64,000 bases of DNA from Bondarzewia mesenterica (lineage: Eukaryota; Basidiomycota; Agaricomycetes; Russulales; Bondarzewiaceae), in the NCBI GenBank assembly GCA_004802705.1, contig SGPL01000083.1:18220-82219 (forward strand), in the 5' to 3' direction. The translations under genes and the position numbers were made by a program. The notes under the pieces were generated by a model. That model did not search any database. It was given only the letters and a program-made list of their open reading frames with translations, and had not been told where the DNA came from. Of this stretch, positions 24,096-34,110 are shown one piece after another; position 1 is the stretch's first letter; every line of letters starts with the position of its first letter.

Positions 24096-24293
24096 GGTTG
24101 TTGTTAGAGCGTTATCAATGTATCATCATGATGAGTCTCATCGGCGAAGAAAACTTGATTTGAATATTGTTACTAGACTGGGCTTGTAATCCAACTTGGG
24201 AAGGGCGTAATCAATCAACCTTCAAATTACATAATGCGGACTACCGCATTGAAGTTGAATCAAATTGAAGCAACTACAACGCCAATTTTCTAT

Positions 24294-25751
24294 TTACCTC
24301 TCCGAAGACCTTGAAAAGTCCTTGTCGCTGACGGCATGAACATAACTCTTCATCGCCAACGCCCATTGCCGCTTCGTCCATGCATTCTCATGAAGTGCAC
24401 CCTCCACAACTATGAATCTCCTCAGATCCACCTCCGAGTCCTTCACGGAGGCTCGACTCTCCGAAAAGATATCATGTCCCATCTGCACCGGAACCACCTC
24501 ATCCTTCTCGCTCACCATTACCATCGTATCGCTCAACAACCTCTTGAGCAGAGATCCTTCGGGAGGACGCTTGACTGCTTGTAATGCATCCCATTTATCC
24601 CACACAAGGGGACCCATATAGTGATATGGAAGCCATTTTTGAGGATACAAGGCTTGAACCATAGCTGGAACGGACGCGAAGGCATTCTCCAAGATAAGGC
24701 CGCGCACCTGGATAAATTTGTTGGATGGGAGTTGTGCCAAAAGGCATATGGCTATGGCGCTGCCTAGGGAGTGTCCATAAACTATGAGGGCGCAGTCCGG
24801 GAAACGACTTGAGGCGTAGGATAGGACGTGAGTGTAGTCCATTATCAGGCTGTCTTGCGTAGGTCGTGCCGATGTGGACGTCCAGTACGAGCGAGGTGCT
24901 ACAGCAATGACTATTGAAGACGGAAGACGGGAGAGTAGCGAAGAGAAGACGGGGAGACGGTGTAGAGGATTGCCCGCATTTCCTGCAGGAAAAAAAAACT
25001 GGATCAAGGAGCAAAGATCGTTATCCATGATTCAACTAACCTTGAAAATAGACAATCACAGTCCTTGGTTCTGGGACGGTGGTGGGTTTTGCATCTCCTG
25101 AACCGACGATAATGCCGGACAGAGTGACCTTCTCACTCGAGATCTCAATCTCCTCACAAGTAAGTCTAGCTGGTACGCGTATATCTCTATTGAGTTTCTC
25201 CGTCCTAGCTCCTAAAGGCGCGTAGCCTAATTACACCAATAAAGTGAGCGCGGATCTCGTCGAATCAGAGACCATTTTTGCTCGCCCATGTAAATGATTT
25301 TTCTTTGGAAAAGGTACATGATGATGCACTACATGGATACCGATGAATGAACTTCATGCAAAAAAAACTTAGTGGAACACACCTTATATGTCCATAAGGC
25401 GATAGGAAGACCAACTAGTACAGAAAGAGCTAGCCAGCCTGAAGGGGCCTCTGAAGTCGGTTGGATACTAAGGACGCCTGCAAGCAAGCATTCATTCGGG
25501 GCCCGCGGTGATGTGAAAAACTGTGTGAATAGGGCTACTCGACGAGTACATTCGTGGGCGCTTCCTCGCGATGAGTGTCGTACCACTGGGGATGGGAGAC
25601 TTAGATTATTTGACGTCACGGGTCCGAGTCGGTGGGCTAGTATCTGCTCTCGGGTAATGACACGGACAGGTTGCGACAACAGAGGAAGGCCTGTCACAAC
25701 GTTTATTCTGTGGTATGAAAGCGCGAAGGGCGGCATAGTCTCGAGGACCAC
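24294..25751 (-). CDS. BEM46/ABHD13-like membrane-anchored alpha/beta hydrolase
   Basis: This is a conserved serine hydrolase anchored by one N-terminal helix, related to yeast Ynl320w, S. pombe Bem46 and animal ABHD13. The helix WLALSVLVGLPIALWTYK is followed by a 56-nt intron. A short exon then encodes CIIMYLFQRKIIYM, and after a second intron comes GYAPLGARTEKLNRDIRVPA. The intron at 25285-25227 (59 nt) appears to use a GC donor (GCGAGC). The catalytic triad is visible: Ser in YGHSLGSAIA, Asp in VSEKDEVVPVQ and His in ALHENAW. The oxyanion segment is YFQGNAGNPLHRLPVF. The stop is at 24294-24296. The start is unresolved: the only upstream in-frame ATGs lie near 25751 and would add about 100 unlikely residues, so a small 5' exon may be missing from this model. 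Confidence 0.8.
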
Positions 25752-26308
25752 CCTTCAACGGTAGAGGATTAGTGATATTGCGCCAATGTTCAGATCACCG
25801 CATTGCCAAGTTCAATCGGGCACTGGGGGCAGGCAGGGGCATGACACGCGTCTCCGCGACTCTGGAATCGGAGTCTGGATGACCTCGTTTAAGTATTGTA
25901 AGCTGAACTACTACACCTTCCTTTTACGGACTCCTCGGGCTGAGACGCCGCAGGATCTCAGTCACCTCCATCAGTGCAGACTTGCAGAGGGTCAAAAGAA
26001 GGTAATTTGCTTGATAGAAGAGGATTTTCGAGGCGCTACGCAATTGGCTCGGAGAACGCTAGGAAGCGGGGAGTGGAGACGAGTCAGTCAACGGCAAAGT
26101 CATGCCTCCGCATGACGCTATAACCTCACTTACAGAGCAGCTTATTTATGTACACTCAATCAGAGATGTATTCACGAGGAGGTAACGTGATTACAAAAAA
26201 AAAATCGGAAGCTCAGGTATGTACCTGGCCGACGAGGACTCGGACGATGTATGATATATATTCGATCTACTCCTGACAAGACATGCATTCCACCAACTTA
26301 CCATCAAT
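25752..26308. other. Intergenic region upstream of glutathione transferase 3
   Basis: This is the 5' flank shared by the BEM46-like gene and the third glutathione transferase, which are transcribed away from each other. A plus-strand open frame at 25786-26115 has no recognisable motif. An A-rich tract lies near 26195. Confidence 0.4.
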
Positions 26309-27296
26309 ATGCCAGAGCCTATCATGTTCTACGACCTCCCAGGCAATGCTGCAAAAGATATCGCATGGTCGCCCAATCCTTGGAAGGCGAGGTATGTTTA
26401 GTCACACAGCTCTTCGGAAGCTAGCACCTATCTGAGTAACTCATCACCGCCGTAAAAGATTCGCCCTCAATATGAAGGGTGTACCCTACAGGACCGTATG
26501 GGTCGAGTACCCAGAGATAGCAGATCTAGCTAAGAAGCTCGGCGCACATCACACATCGATTAGAGACGAAAAGTTCCACTACACACTGCCTATGATTTAC
26601 GACCCCTCTACCGGAAGAGCTATCTCAGACTCGTACAAGATCGCCCTATACCAGTCTCAGACCCCGAGCGCGGCGTACGTACGTCCGGCGCAGCAACACT
26701 GGACGCAGCGGCAACCATATCCATCTCCTCATGTTTTGTTCCCAGCAGGCACCGAGTCCTTCCAAGCGATACTTATCAACGTTTTCGAGGAGAGGGTCGG
26801 CATATGGCTCTATCGCATCCTTGCGCTTGATTCTATGCATCAGTTGCCACCTCATAGTCAGGCATATTTTCGGCAGACTCGAGAGGTTCTACTAGGAGGA
26901 CGATTGGAGGATCTCGCACCGGAAGGCGAGGTAAGAGATGCAGCATGGGCAAAGGCGCGTGAAGGACTCGTAGCGTTGGATGGGCGGATGGGTGCAAAGG
27001 GGNNCNCGANCNGTGNTATGANNGGTGATATCNCNGNNGNNNNNNNNNNNNNNNNNNNNNNNNNNNNNNNNNNNNNNNNNNNNNNNNNNNNNNNNNNNNN
27101 NNNNNNNNNNNNNNNNNNNNNNNNNNNNNNNNNNNNNNNNNNNNNNNNNNNNNNNNNNNNNNNNNNNNNNNNNNNNNNNNNNNNNNNNNNNNNNNNNNNN
27201 NNNNNNNNNNNNNNNNNNNNNNNNNNNNNGTATNNNATNTATGGGGGAATGGTAGATTCAGAAGAACGACTNCGATATTTGTACGAATATGAATGA
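26309..27296 (+). CDS. Glutathione S-transferase, UstS-like (paralogue 3), interrupted by assembly gap
   Basis: Exon 1 (26309-26391) encodes MPEPIMFYDLPGNAAKDI and WSPNPWKAR. The phase-2 intron matches the paralogues and exon 2 begins at 26459 with FALNMKGVPYRTVWVEYPEI. HYTLPMIYDPSTGRAISDSY and LPPHSQAYFRQTREVLLGGR identify the family. Compared with paralogues 1 and 2 there is an extra segment of roughly 20 residues (26652-26710) between KIALY and PYPSPHVLFPAGT; it is GC-rich and may be a small insertion, an unrecognised intron or a sequence error. The C-terminal domain is lost in an N-rich gap from 27003. A short open tail (MVDSEERxRYLYEYE) after the gap ends at 27296 and may be the C-terminus. 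It converges on the NRPS-like reductase, with about 180 bp between their ends. Confidence 0.7.
27003..27233. other. Assembly gap and low-quality sequence
   Basis: Ns begin at 27003, are continuous from about 27040 to 27229, and recur singly through about 30,600. The gap removes most of the C-terminal domain of glutathione transferase 3. The single Ns fall in the NRPS-like gene. Confidence 0.98.
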
Positions 27297-27475
27297 ACAT
27301 ATCCGTACGCCTTGATTTNGGCATGATGNGGCGCCGCGCGCTTGATGATTGGCCTCAGACCAGGACGGATGGCATTTGGTTCAGTCAAAACATAANTTTC
27401 GCAAGATAAAACGAGTACCAGCCATGGAAGANATATTTTCATCCCTTAANAATGCAGGCGCAACCAGAACACCTA

Positions 27476-30400
27476 TTATGCCAGCACATANCTAACGTAG
27501 GTCTCGACCAAAGCTTNGGTAATCTCGAAGTCCACAAGCTCACCTGCCACCTCTCTTGCATGCGTTNCATCNAACAACGGAATGGGCGCGTTCTTGGAGA
27601 CTCCCTGGTAGAAATCCAATAACTTCGTGGCAGGTGTGTCAGANNTTTTCCGCACAAGTTCGAGCCATTCGTCAGCATCGACGAGCTTCAGTCGCCGTTN
27701 AAAGGGAGAAGAAAAGATGGCAGATGCAACGAGGGACCAAGGTGTCGACAGCGCATTGTCGAGACTGTAGAATTGTAGTGCAGGCGCGGCTAAGGATGAA
27801 CTTGCCGTCACTNCAGCGTCGAGTATGCGGGCAGCAANGTTTACCGGAAGCCAGCGTACGGACTTTGTACAAAAGTGAGTCAGAANGCATTGAGGTTCGA
27901 AAGCAAGAGAACTCACAGGGAAATCCTTCGGGATCGCACCAATATCAAAACAGCTTTGCATCAAGATTGGGATATGCTCTGATCTCGACCAAGCACCTGT
28001 CCCCTCAGCGCCGCTCAGCTGCCCAGTCCTTACAATNGCCNCCCTGAAGCCTGGCCGGGTCTCTACTGCCTTTTCGAGAATTTTCTCTGCAACATACTTC
28101 GAATGCGCATAGCCTTGGTCAAGACACATCTCGGATGAAGCGATGGGAGCTTCGGGAACTGGCCTAACTCCTGCATATTGCCCGACAGNAGCGATAGAGG
28201 AGATGAATGTGACGTGAGGTGGCGATGGGCGAGGAGACGAAAGAGAGAGGTTGATGATATTATGAACTCCCTCTACGTGAATCTTGAACGACGAGAGGAT
28301 AAGATTGAAATTGAGAAGCCAGGCGTTGTGCACAATATGTGTAACTTCGGANCGAAGCTGCACNGCCGCATAAGTNAGAGCGTTCANTATTTTTACTAGA
28401 AAAAAAATCTCACCCTCTCGAAAGTCTGNTCATTCAGTCCCAAGCGCGTCTGACCCAAGTCAATCTCAAGGAAAATCGCTCGNCCTTCCCGGACAGCTGC
28501 ATCAAGAACGGCATAATCAAGACCTTTATCCTCAAAGGCATCCTTCTGTCTCTGTTCCAACGTCGCAGACTTGCTATGGCGATTAAGCAAGTATAGCTTC
28601 CGAACCCCCGGCTTCTGCAGNAGCAATGACACATAAAATGATCCCAGTGAGCCTGTCGTGCCAGTGATGGCATATACGGCACCCGTATCTGACTTCGTAA
28701 AAGGAGACAAAGAGGGAGACGGGCCGTGAAGCGATTCGGTGTACTCTGCAATCATCCGCTCGATGTCGGAGTGAATGCCCTCGGACGACCCCAAGTCACT
28801 TTCCNTAGCAAGACACAAGCGGACATATTGCGTGAGGGAGGCGATGGTAGGATACGAATAGACAACGTTTCTAGGAACCTTCGTTGACCGTCCAGACTTC
28901 TTGAGGATGGAGACAATCAAAGACCGAATCCTCGTAGCCGTGAGAGAATCCATTCCTGAAGCAAAGAGATCGTCGTCCTGGGCAACAGAATGCTGCAATA
29001 CCTTCTTCACTGAAGCAGCNATATGCTTCTCGATCTCCTCCAAATCCCCATTCAGTGCAGAAGCGACATCAAACTGNTCACCCTCACCCTCATCCAATTG
29101 CCTGTAAGCTTCCTCGATTTCATCCTCGTACGCTTTCAATGTTAACTTCGTTTTCACGGTACCCTTATCCGTCAGCAGCAACGCCTTTTCACGTTTCGCT
29201 ACAAGTACGAGAGAGCGTACGAGGCGGGAATGTTGAGGGACAACAGGGTTCACGTCTTCGTCNATGTGTNGCCAGATGGTATCCAGATACGCAGAGACNC
29301 TTTCTGGAGTGTGCTCAGCGAGTGGCGTGGATGGTTCGATGATGACGCCATTCATGAAGCGTCCGCTGCCAAATACTACAGCATGGGCGATGAGAGGAGA
29401 ATGGCAGAGCAGGATTTCTGTTGTCGACAGGATGTAAGCACGTAGTTTGCATGACAAGGNACGAACAAGACGAAACGAACCTAATTGCTTGTTATCGGTC
29501 TTCTCGCCGTTGTTTAACACCGTCTGAGTTAATACGACCAAACCCGTCACTGANAGTAGGCATNCCAATGAAGGAAATTACAAACCACATCATCTCTCCT
29601 CCCAGCGTGCTTCCAAAGCCCTGGCTTATTGGGATCNGGGTGACGCGNCCACAGATCGCCTGTGANATATCCGACCGGGCTCTCATGATTCAGTACGGAT
29701 GGNGTCATCTCACCGGGCTAAGCATGGGTATATAGTCAAAAGAGATATCGCATGCTGGGATCCGGTGGGCTCGATGAACCTACCACNACNATCATTTCAT
29801 GCAGTATCTTGTCNTCGTCGATCGGCCTGAACAGGAAATTGTAGGCAGGGGTAAGGTTATAGTAGTTCCAGTCCATAGGCTCCCGAATGTGCCTTCGCGA
29901 GTGGCTCGAAACACCAGCGGTTTCAGTCCTGTAATGAAGTCATGTTTTCAGTCGGGTTGCAATAGATCCAACAAAACACAGACGCACGATCCATAGGCAC
30001 CAAGGACATGAACTCCGTTTCGCGCCAGGAAGTCACCAACATCCNGCCGAAGAGGAGCGCCAGCGAAAAGGACGGTTTTCGCCTGCTGCAGAAGCTNCGA
30101 TAGAATGATAGACGATTATTCACGAGAGTGATTCTATCTGACTAGAAGTAAACAACAACCAACCTGCATTCCTTCATCTCTGTTCTCGCTCTCCACAATA
30201 TCTTCNAAGATACTNGGGGCGACAAGAATTTCCATATTTCTGGATTGGAACAATGGAAGATGACGCAAAACGAGTGCCGCTGAGATCGGATGCGGTGTAT
30301 CGACGAAGGTATAGATACCGCCGACAGCGAGCAANGCAGTCAATGACAGTATGCCCCCCGAAGCCTGGTACACGTCAATTGCAATGAGGCTTTACAAGCA

Positions 30401-31278
30401 GGGAAGCGCGACGTACGTGGTATAGTGGCAGTGGATTGTACATGATCCGGCCAGCAGTGTCGATACGATCGTGATTATAGGATTTACAGAAGGANAGGAC
30501 GAACTTGTGGGTCCACGGTATGTTCTTCGGATGACCTGAAAGTCGGTTAGCATCACATCATTTTCATCAGTNGCGATGCAAGAGAGTACCCGTCGATCCC
30601 GAAGTGTGCAGATAGACCAAATGTCTGTCAGCCTCCTCCGCCATGACCGAAGTCGATGCTGTTTCTCCATCAAGCACGTCTCCCCAGCCATACAAGCCAT
30701 CAGAGCTCAAATCCAAAGTGAAATCCTCATTTGGGAGAGTGATGGTATCAAAACCCTTTTCGTCAAGGTTCGCAGCGAACATTTTCATATCTTCATCAAC
30801 GATGAGGAACGAGCCATTGATGGAGTTAATTAGATGTTTGACACCCTCAAGCGAATTGCGAGGAGAAATATATGCGACCTGAGCGTAAGAATATGATGAG
30901 AATGGAAAACACTCAGAAGGACTAGGTGCAACTTACGGTCCAACGCAACATGATAAGAGCGATAAGCGTCACAAACCACGAATAATTGCTTTTCGCCAAC
31001 AATCCCACATTGACTGGGTCTTCGCCGAATGACCTAGGACCCCTACCTGTCTCACGTACGAGGTAATCTGCACGACGGCGAACATGCGCCAGGAGCTGAC
31101 GCCATGTGAGCGATGTGAGAGCGACACTAATAGGATCCCCCGACTCCTTCAAAACCTGCGCGACCTCACGGTCTGGGTATTGGCGAGCGACGCGGAGGAT
31201 ATACTCTGGAATCGGTAAGGATGCGTCTGAGAAAGGAGCTTCGAACGAGGAGCCCGCCAGTTTAGAAGCGAGAGGCAT
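27476..31278 (-). CDS. Single-module NRPS-like enzyme: adenylation-thiolation-reductase (carboxylate reductase type)
   Basis: This enzyme should activate a carboxylic acid as its adenylate, load it on a phosphopantetheine arm and release it by NADPH reduction to an aldehyde or alcohol. There is no condensation domain, so it is not a peptide-bond former. The start at 31278 reads MPLASKLAGSSFEAPFSDAS. The adenylation domain contains the Ser/Thr/Gly-rich core HLVYLHTSGSTG and, late on, a lysine-bearing segment DKGTVKTKLTLKAYEDEIEE. The thiolation site is DDDLFASGMDSLTATRIRSL, with the pantetheine-accepting Ser. The reductase has AVYAITGTTGSLGSFYVSLxL (Rossmann), SSIAxVGQYAGVRPVPEAP and the catalytic Tyr-x3-Lys in GYAHSKYVAEKI. 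The stop is at 27476-27478. About a dozen ambiguous bases fall inside it, some altering residues. It differs from the lysine-biosynthesis enzyme Lys2 in length and motifs. The substrate is unknown; aryl acids are common for such enzymes. Confidence 0.85.
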
Positions 31279-32082
31279 GATTGTTTCGCGAGGCTAAGAG
31301 CTGCAAAAAAAACAGTGGTTGGTTCTATATGCTGATACGTACCCAGAGGGTCTTTATATAGCTCTGTGCAGAACAAGATATGCTTCCGGAAGCCACAGTT
31401 TTGTCAATACAGATTTCTACGTGGGAGGTTTGGAGGACTCGATTTACCGACACGACCGGGCATGTCTCATTCGAAAACAGTAATTAGTCCGACAAGAAGC
31501 ACATCCAGTCACCCACAAGTGCGCACATGGAGCGATAGAAGCAATCGCACCTATTCTCGCAGGCCAATTATTCCAGTCGGGCGCCGATCTGTTACATTGT
31601 TAATAAAAGAAGTCATTTTCCGGCCAATCCCGACGGCGGATGATCAAGACCATGCGAGTCAGAGGTAAGAAGTAGGAGTCGGCTATTGCGCAAAAACCAA
31701 GTTGCCATGCATTGTCACAGCAGCACTGAATAGCCATCTATTGAAGCTGAAACAGTGTCGATGTTTATCGCGTTAGCATGAAACAGAGTCGATGTTTATC
31801 GCGTTAGCATGATACAGAGACCTCGATGAGTCGATGATCAACGTACTGGGGAAATGTACATCATGATCATGCCGACGGTGGGTCTAACATGTTCTTACAG
31901 AGCGCCTTCTGGCCCCAAGCTGCGTCAGATAGGTTATCGAGTGAGCAGCACTTGAAGCTGCGGCGCAGAACAATTGGCTGAAAAAAGACCCAGTTAGTCT
32001 CTTCAGACAAGTTCAGTTGCCCTTCAGCATAAGAAAAGTCAACAATCTATTGCTACAGCCTACCTCGTACACTGAAGAGAAC
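31279..32082. other. Intergenic region between NRPS-like gene and Gfo/Idh oxidoreductase
   Basis: This is the promoter side of the NRPS-like gene and the 3' flank of the oxidoreductase. It contains a short tandem repeat listed separately. No gene was seen. Confidence 0.45.
31749..31815 (+). repeat. 31-bp tandem repeat, two copies plus a partial third
   Basis: The unit around GTCGATGTTTATCGCGTTAGC recurs with a period of 31 bp (ACAG at 31752, 31783 and 31814, all in the same context), with one or two substitutions between copies. It lies about 500 bp upstream of the NRPS-like start. Confidence 0.85.
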
Positions 32083-33396
32083 TCAAATGTCTAGATCAAC
32101 CCTTCGCCCCTCCCTCGCACTAGTCTCAATGGCGTCCACGTGCTTATACACAACGACTGCGTCCTCAAAGGTCGGGTACGACCCCTCCTTCCCTTTTGCA
32201 AACTCGGCCCAATTCTTCTCGATGTTCCCAGCCGAGTCCTGCCCATCACCCACACTCACTTCTTCTCCGTTCAGATACACCTTTTCCGGTGAAAAGATGT
32301 TCACTAGGCTTCCTGCAACATGATAACTCTCTACTCGGATGTGACCGTCTTCCCCATCGATCAGCCAAATCAGCGTCGGCCGATTCCTATCTGATTCCTT
32401 CGTGGATGTGATACCCCCTCGCCAGGTTGCAGTTAGAATGGCGCCATGGTCTTTGAGAATACCCGAAAACGCGAACTGGTCGGGAAAGACGGCTTTGGTA
32501 GTCTCGCCCGTGGGTTTGCCGTCTGAGTCGACGAACTTGATCTCGTTAAACATCTGGGCGGAAGTTGCGGAGATGGAGGAAAGTGGTCCCAGAGCATACG
32601 TTATGGCGCTGAGATTGTGTCCAAGAGCCACATGGAGTACCGTCGCGCCTGAAAGATCGGATATTAACGGCCAACCACATATCATTCTTGTAGTAAGACA
32701 TATACCATTTGACGGATCAAGAACGTAAGCATCACGCTTAGTCTGAAGTGGTGCCCAAACCGTACTTTCTTGTGTCTTACTGCCAACCTTCGAGAGTAAT
32801 GTAAACGCGAAGGATCGTCCAAGTCGGTTCATCAACAGAGACTCACCCAACTGACAGACAAAACACGGCCAATCTTTCCTGATGAGACCCAATCCTTGAT
32901 CTGTGCGAGTTCTCAGGCAAACAAACAAACAACTGTAGCAAAAATATCGGGGATTACTCACCTTCCGAACGACAGGACTTTGCCAGGATTGCAATCCGAC
33001 CATAGTTCTAACCCCCTTGCTTTTCGCAGCCTCAGCGATATCGATGGTCTCCTGCATCCCATTGCCCAATGGCCACTCCAAAAAGATATCCTTTCCCCTC
33101 TCAATAGCAGGCATCACTGCTGCCCTGTGATCGGGTGTTTTCACAGCAATCGCAACGAAATCGACATCGGGATCGCCAGCGATTTCACTTGTATCACCAT
33201 GATAGGCTTTGACAGTATTGCCAGTGAGCTTGGAAAAAATTTCTGCCGCCGCCGAGGCGGATTGGGCTGAAGTGGTAGAAAGGGCCGTAAGGGTGTAGAG
33301 GTCGGAAAGGGGTGCACGGAAGAGTGGAGGGGCGAGGACTGATGAGGCCCATCCTCTACTGGAGAGACCTACAAAACCAATTCTGATAGGAGCCAT
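32083..33396 (-). CDS. Gfo/Idh/MocA-family NAD(P)-binding oxidoreductase, Gal80-like
   Basis: This is a Rossmann-fold dehydrogenase or regulator of the Gfo/Idh/MocA family, in the fungal subgroup related to Gal80. Four exons, 33396-32962, 32900-32847, 32787-32706 and 32648-32083, give about 378 residues. The start reads MAPIRIGFVGLSSRGWASSV, with a dinucleotide-binding loop GFVGLSSRGW. The second half of the Rossmann fold follows as GDPDVDFVAIAVKTPDHRAA, then GKDIFLEWPLGNGMQETIDI (the conserved E-W-P replacing the usual E-K-P) and GVRTMVGLQSWQSPVVRK. The C-terminal domain has AYVLDPSNG, GATVLHVALGHNLSAITYAL and WRGGITSTKESDRNRPTLIW. The EWP in place of EKP removes the usual catalytic Lys and fits the Gal80-like subgroup, so a non-catalytic sensor role is possible. 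Confidence 0.85.
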   Translation of the reverse strand: MAPIRIGFVGLSSRGWASSVLAPPLFRAPLSDLYTLTALSTTSAQSASAAAEIFSKLTGNTVKAYHGDTSEIAGDPDVDFVAIAVKTPDHRAAVMPAIERGKDIFLEWPLGNGMQETIDIAEAAKSKGVRTMVGLQSWQSPVVRKVSNPRYFCYSCLFVCLRTRTDQGLGLIRKDWPCFVCQLGESLLMNRLGRSFAFTLLSKVGSKTQESTVWAPLQTKRDAYVLDPSNGICLTTRMICGWPLISDLSGATVLHVALGHNLSAITYALGPLSSISATSAQMFNEIKFVDSDGKPTGETTKAVFPDQFAFSGILKDHGAILTATWRGGITSTKESDRNRPTLIWLIDGEDGHIRVESYHVAGSLVNIFSPEKVYLNGEEVSVGDGQDSAGNIEKNWAEFAKGKEGSYPTFEDAVVVYKHVDAIETSAREGRRVDLDI

Positions 33397-34110
33397 GATG
33401 GGTGAGAGCTAAACGATGAGCTAGTCGGCAGCGATATCACTTGATAGTTTGAAAGGTATTTATACCTGCAAGGCTTAGAAATCGCTGAGCTTGAGGCGCA
33501 TTACTAAGGAGTTGGAAAAGGTGCCGACATTCCCAGTGCCCACACACGGGACTCAGCATCGCTGGCCTCCTTGTCCAGAGATAAGCGGTACTGAGCAGAG
33601 CTTCGTTGTACATGGAATGACTTGCTTTAAGTTAGTTCTGAGTCATCTATTGTGAAGATACCCGCTGAAACCGTTGCGACTGGTACAAACATCCAGCAGA
33701 TCTATTTTCTTGTTATCAGTAAATGGGTCTCGAGGGTCCGATACGATCGATTTAGGCAAGACAGCTTTGGTTGAGAAGAATGACGCTGACTAGGACTGAG
33801 TGAGTCACTCAGAGGAAGAGGGAAAGGGAGGGATGCGTTGAATCAGGTTGAATCCTAGGTTGAATCAACTTATAATCACTGAATTCAGCGTTGCAATTTG
33901 AGCTCAACAGGGCACGTGATGATGAAGATTCGTCAAGGACGCGTCGCGTCGACCACGCGTACGCGCGTTATTTGCAGTTATTTTGATCTAGTTCGTCTTG
34001 AGCTGAGGTACACCACCGCTACTTACTTCTTGTCTGTCTCACCCTGGCTTCGCTTTCATCTTGTTTTCTCTCTCTGTAGTCTGTAACACTATTCGTTCTC
34101 TTTTCCCAAC
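33397..34110. other. Divergent promoter region between Gfo/Idh gene and kinase
   Basis: The two flanking genes are transcribed away from this region. A pyrimidine-rich stretch (about 34015-34110) directly precedes the kinase ATG, as is common for fungal promoters. Three short GTTGAATC-type repeats occur near 33838-33865. No gene was seen. Confidence 0.5.

Noticed and set aside
25329..25751. Upstream 100-residue extension of the BEM46-like hydrolase
   Set aside because: The residues before the membrane helix look like translated untranslated region; kept in the coordinates only because no better start was found.
27241..27296. Short open tail after the N gap as a separate small gene
   Set aside because: Too short and in the right orientation and place to be the end of glutathione transferase 3; listed there instead.
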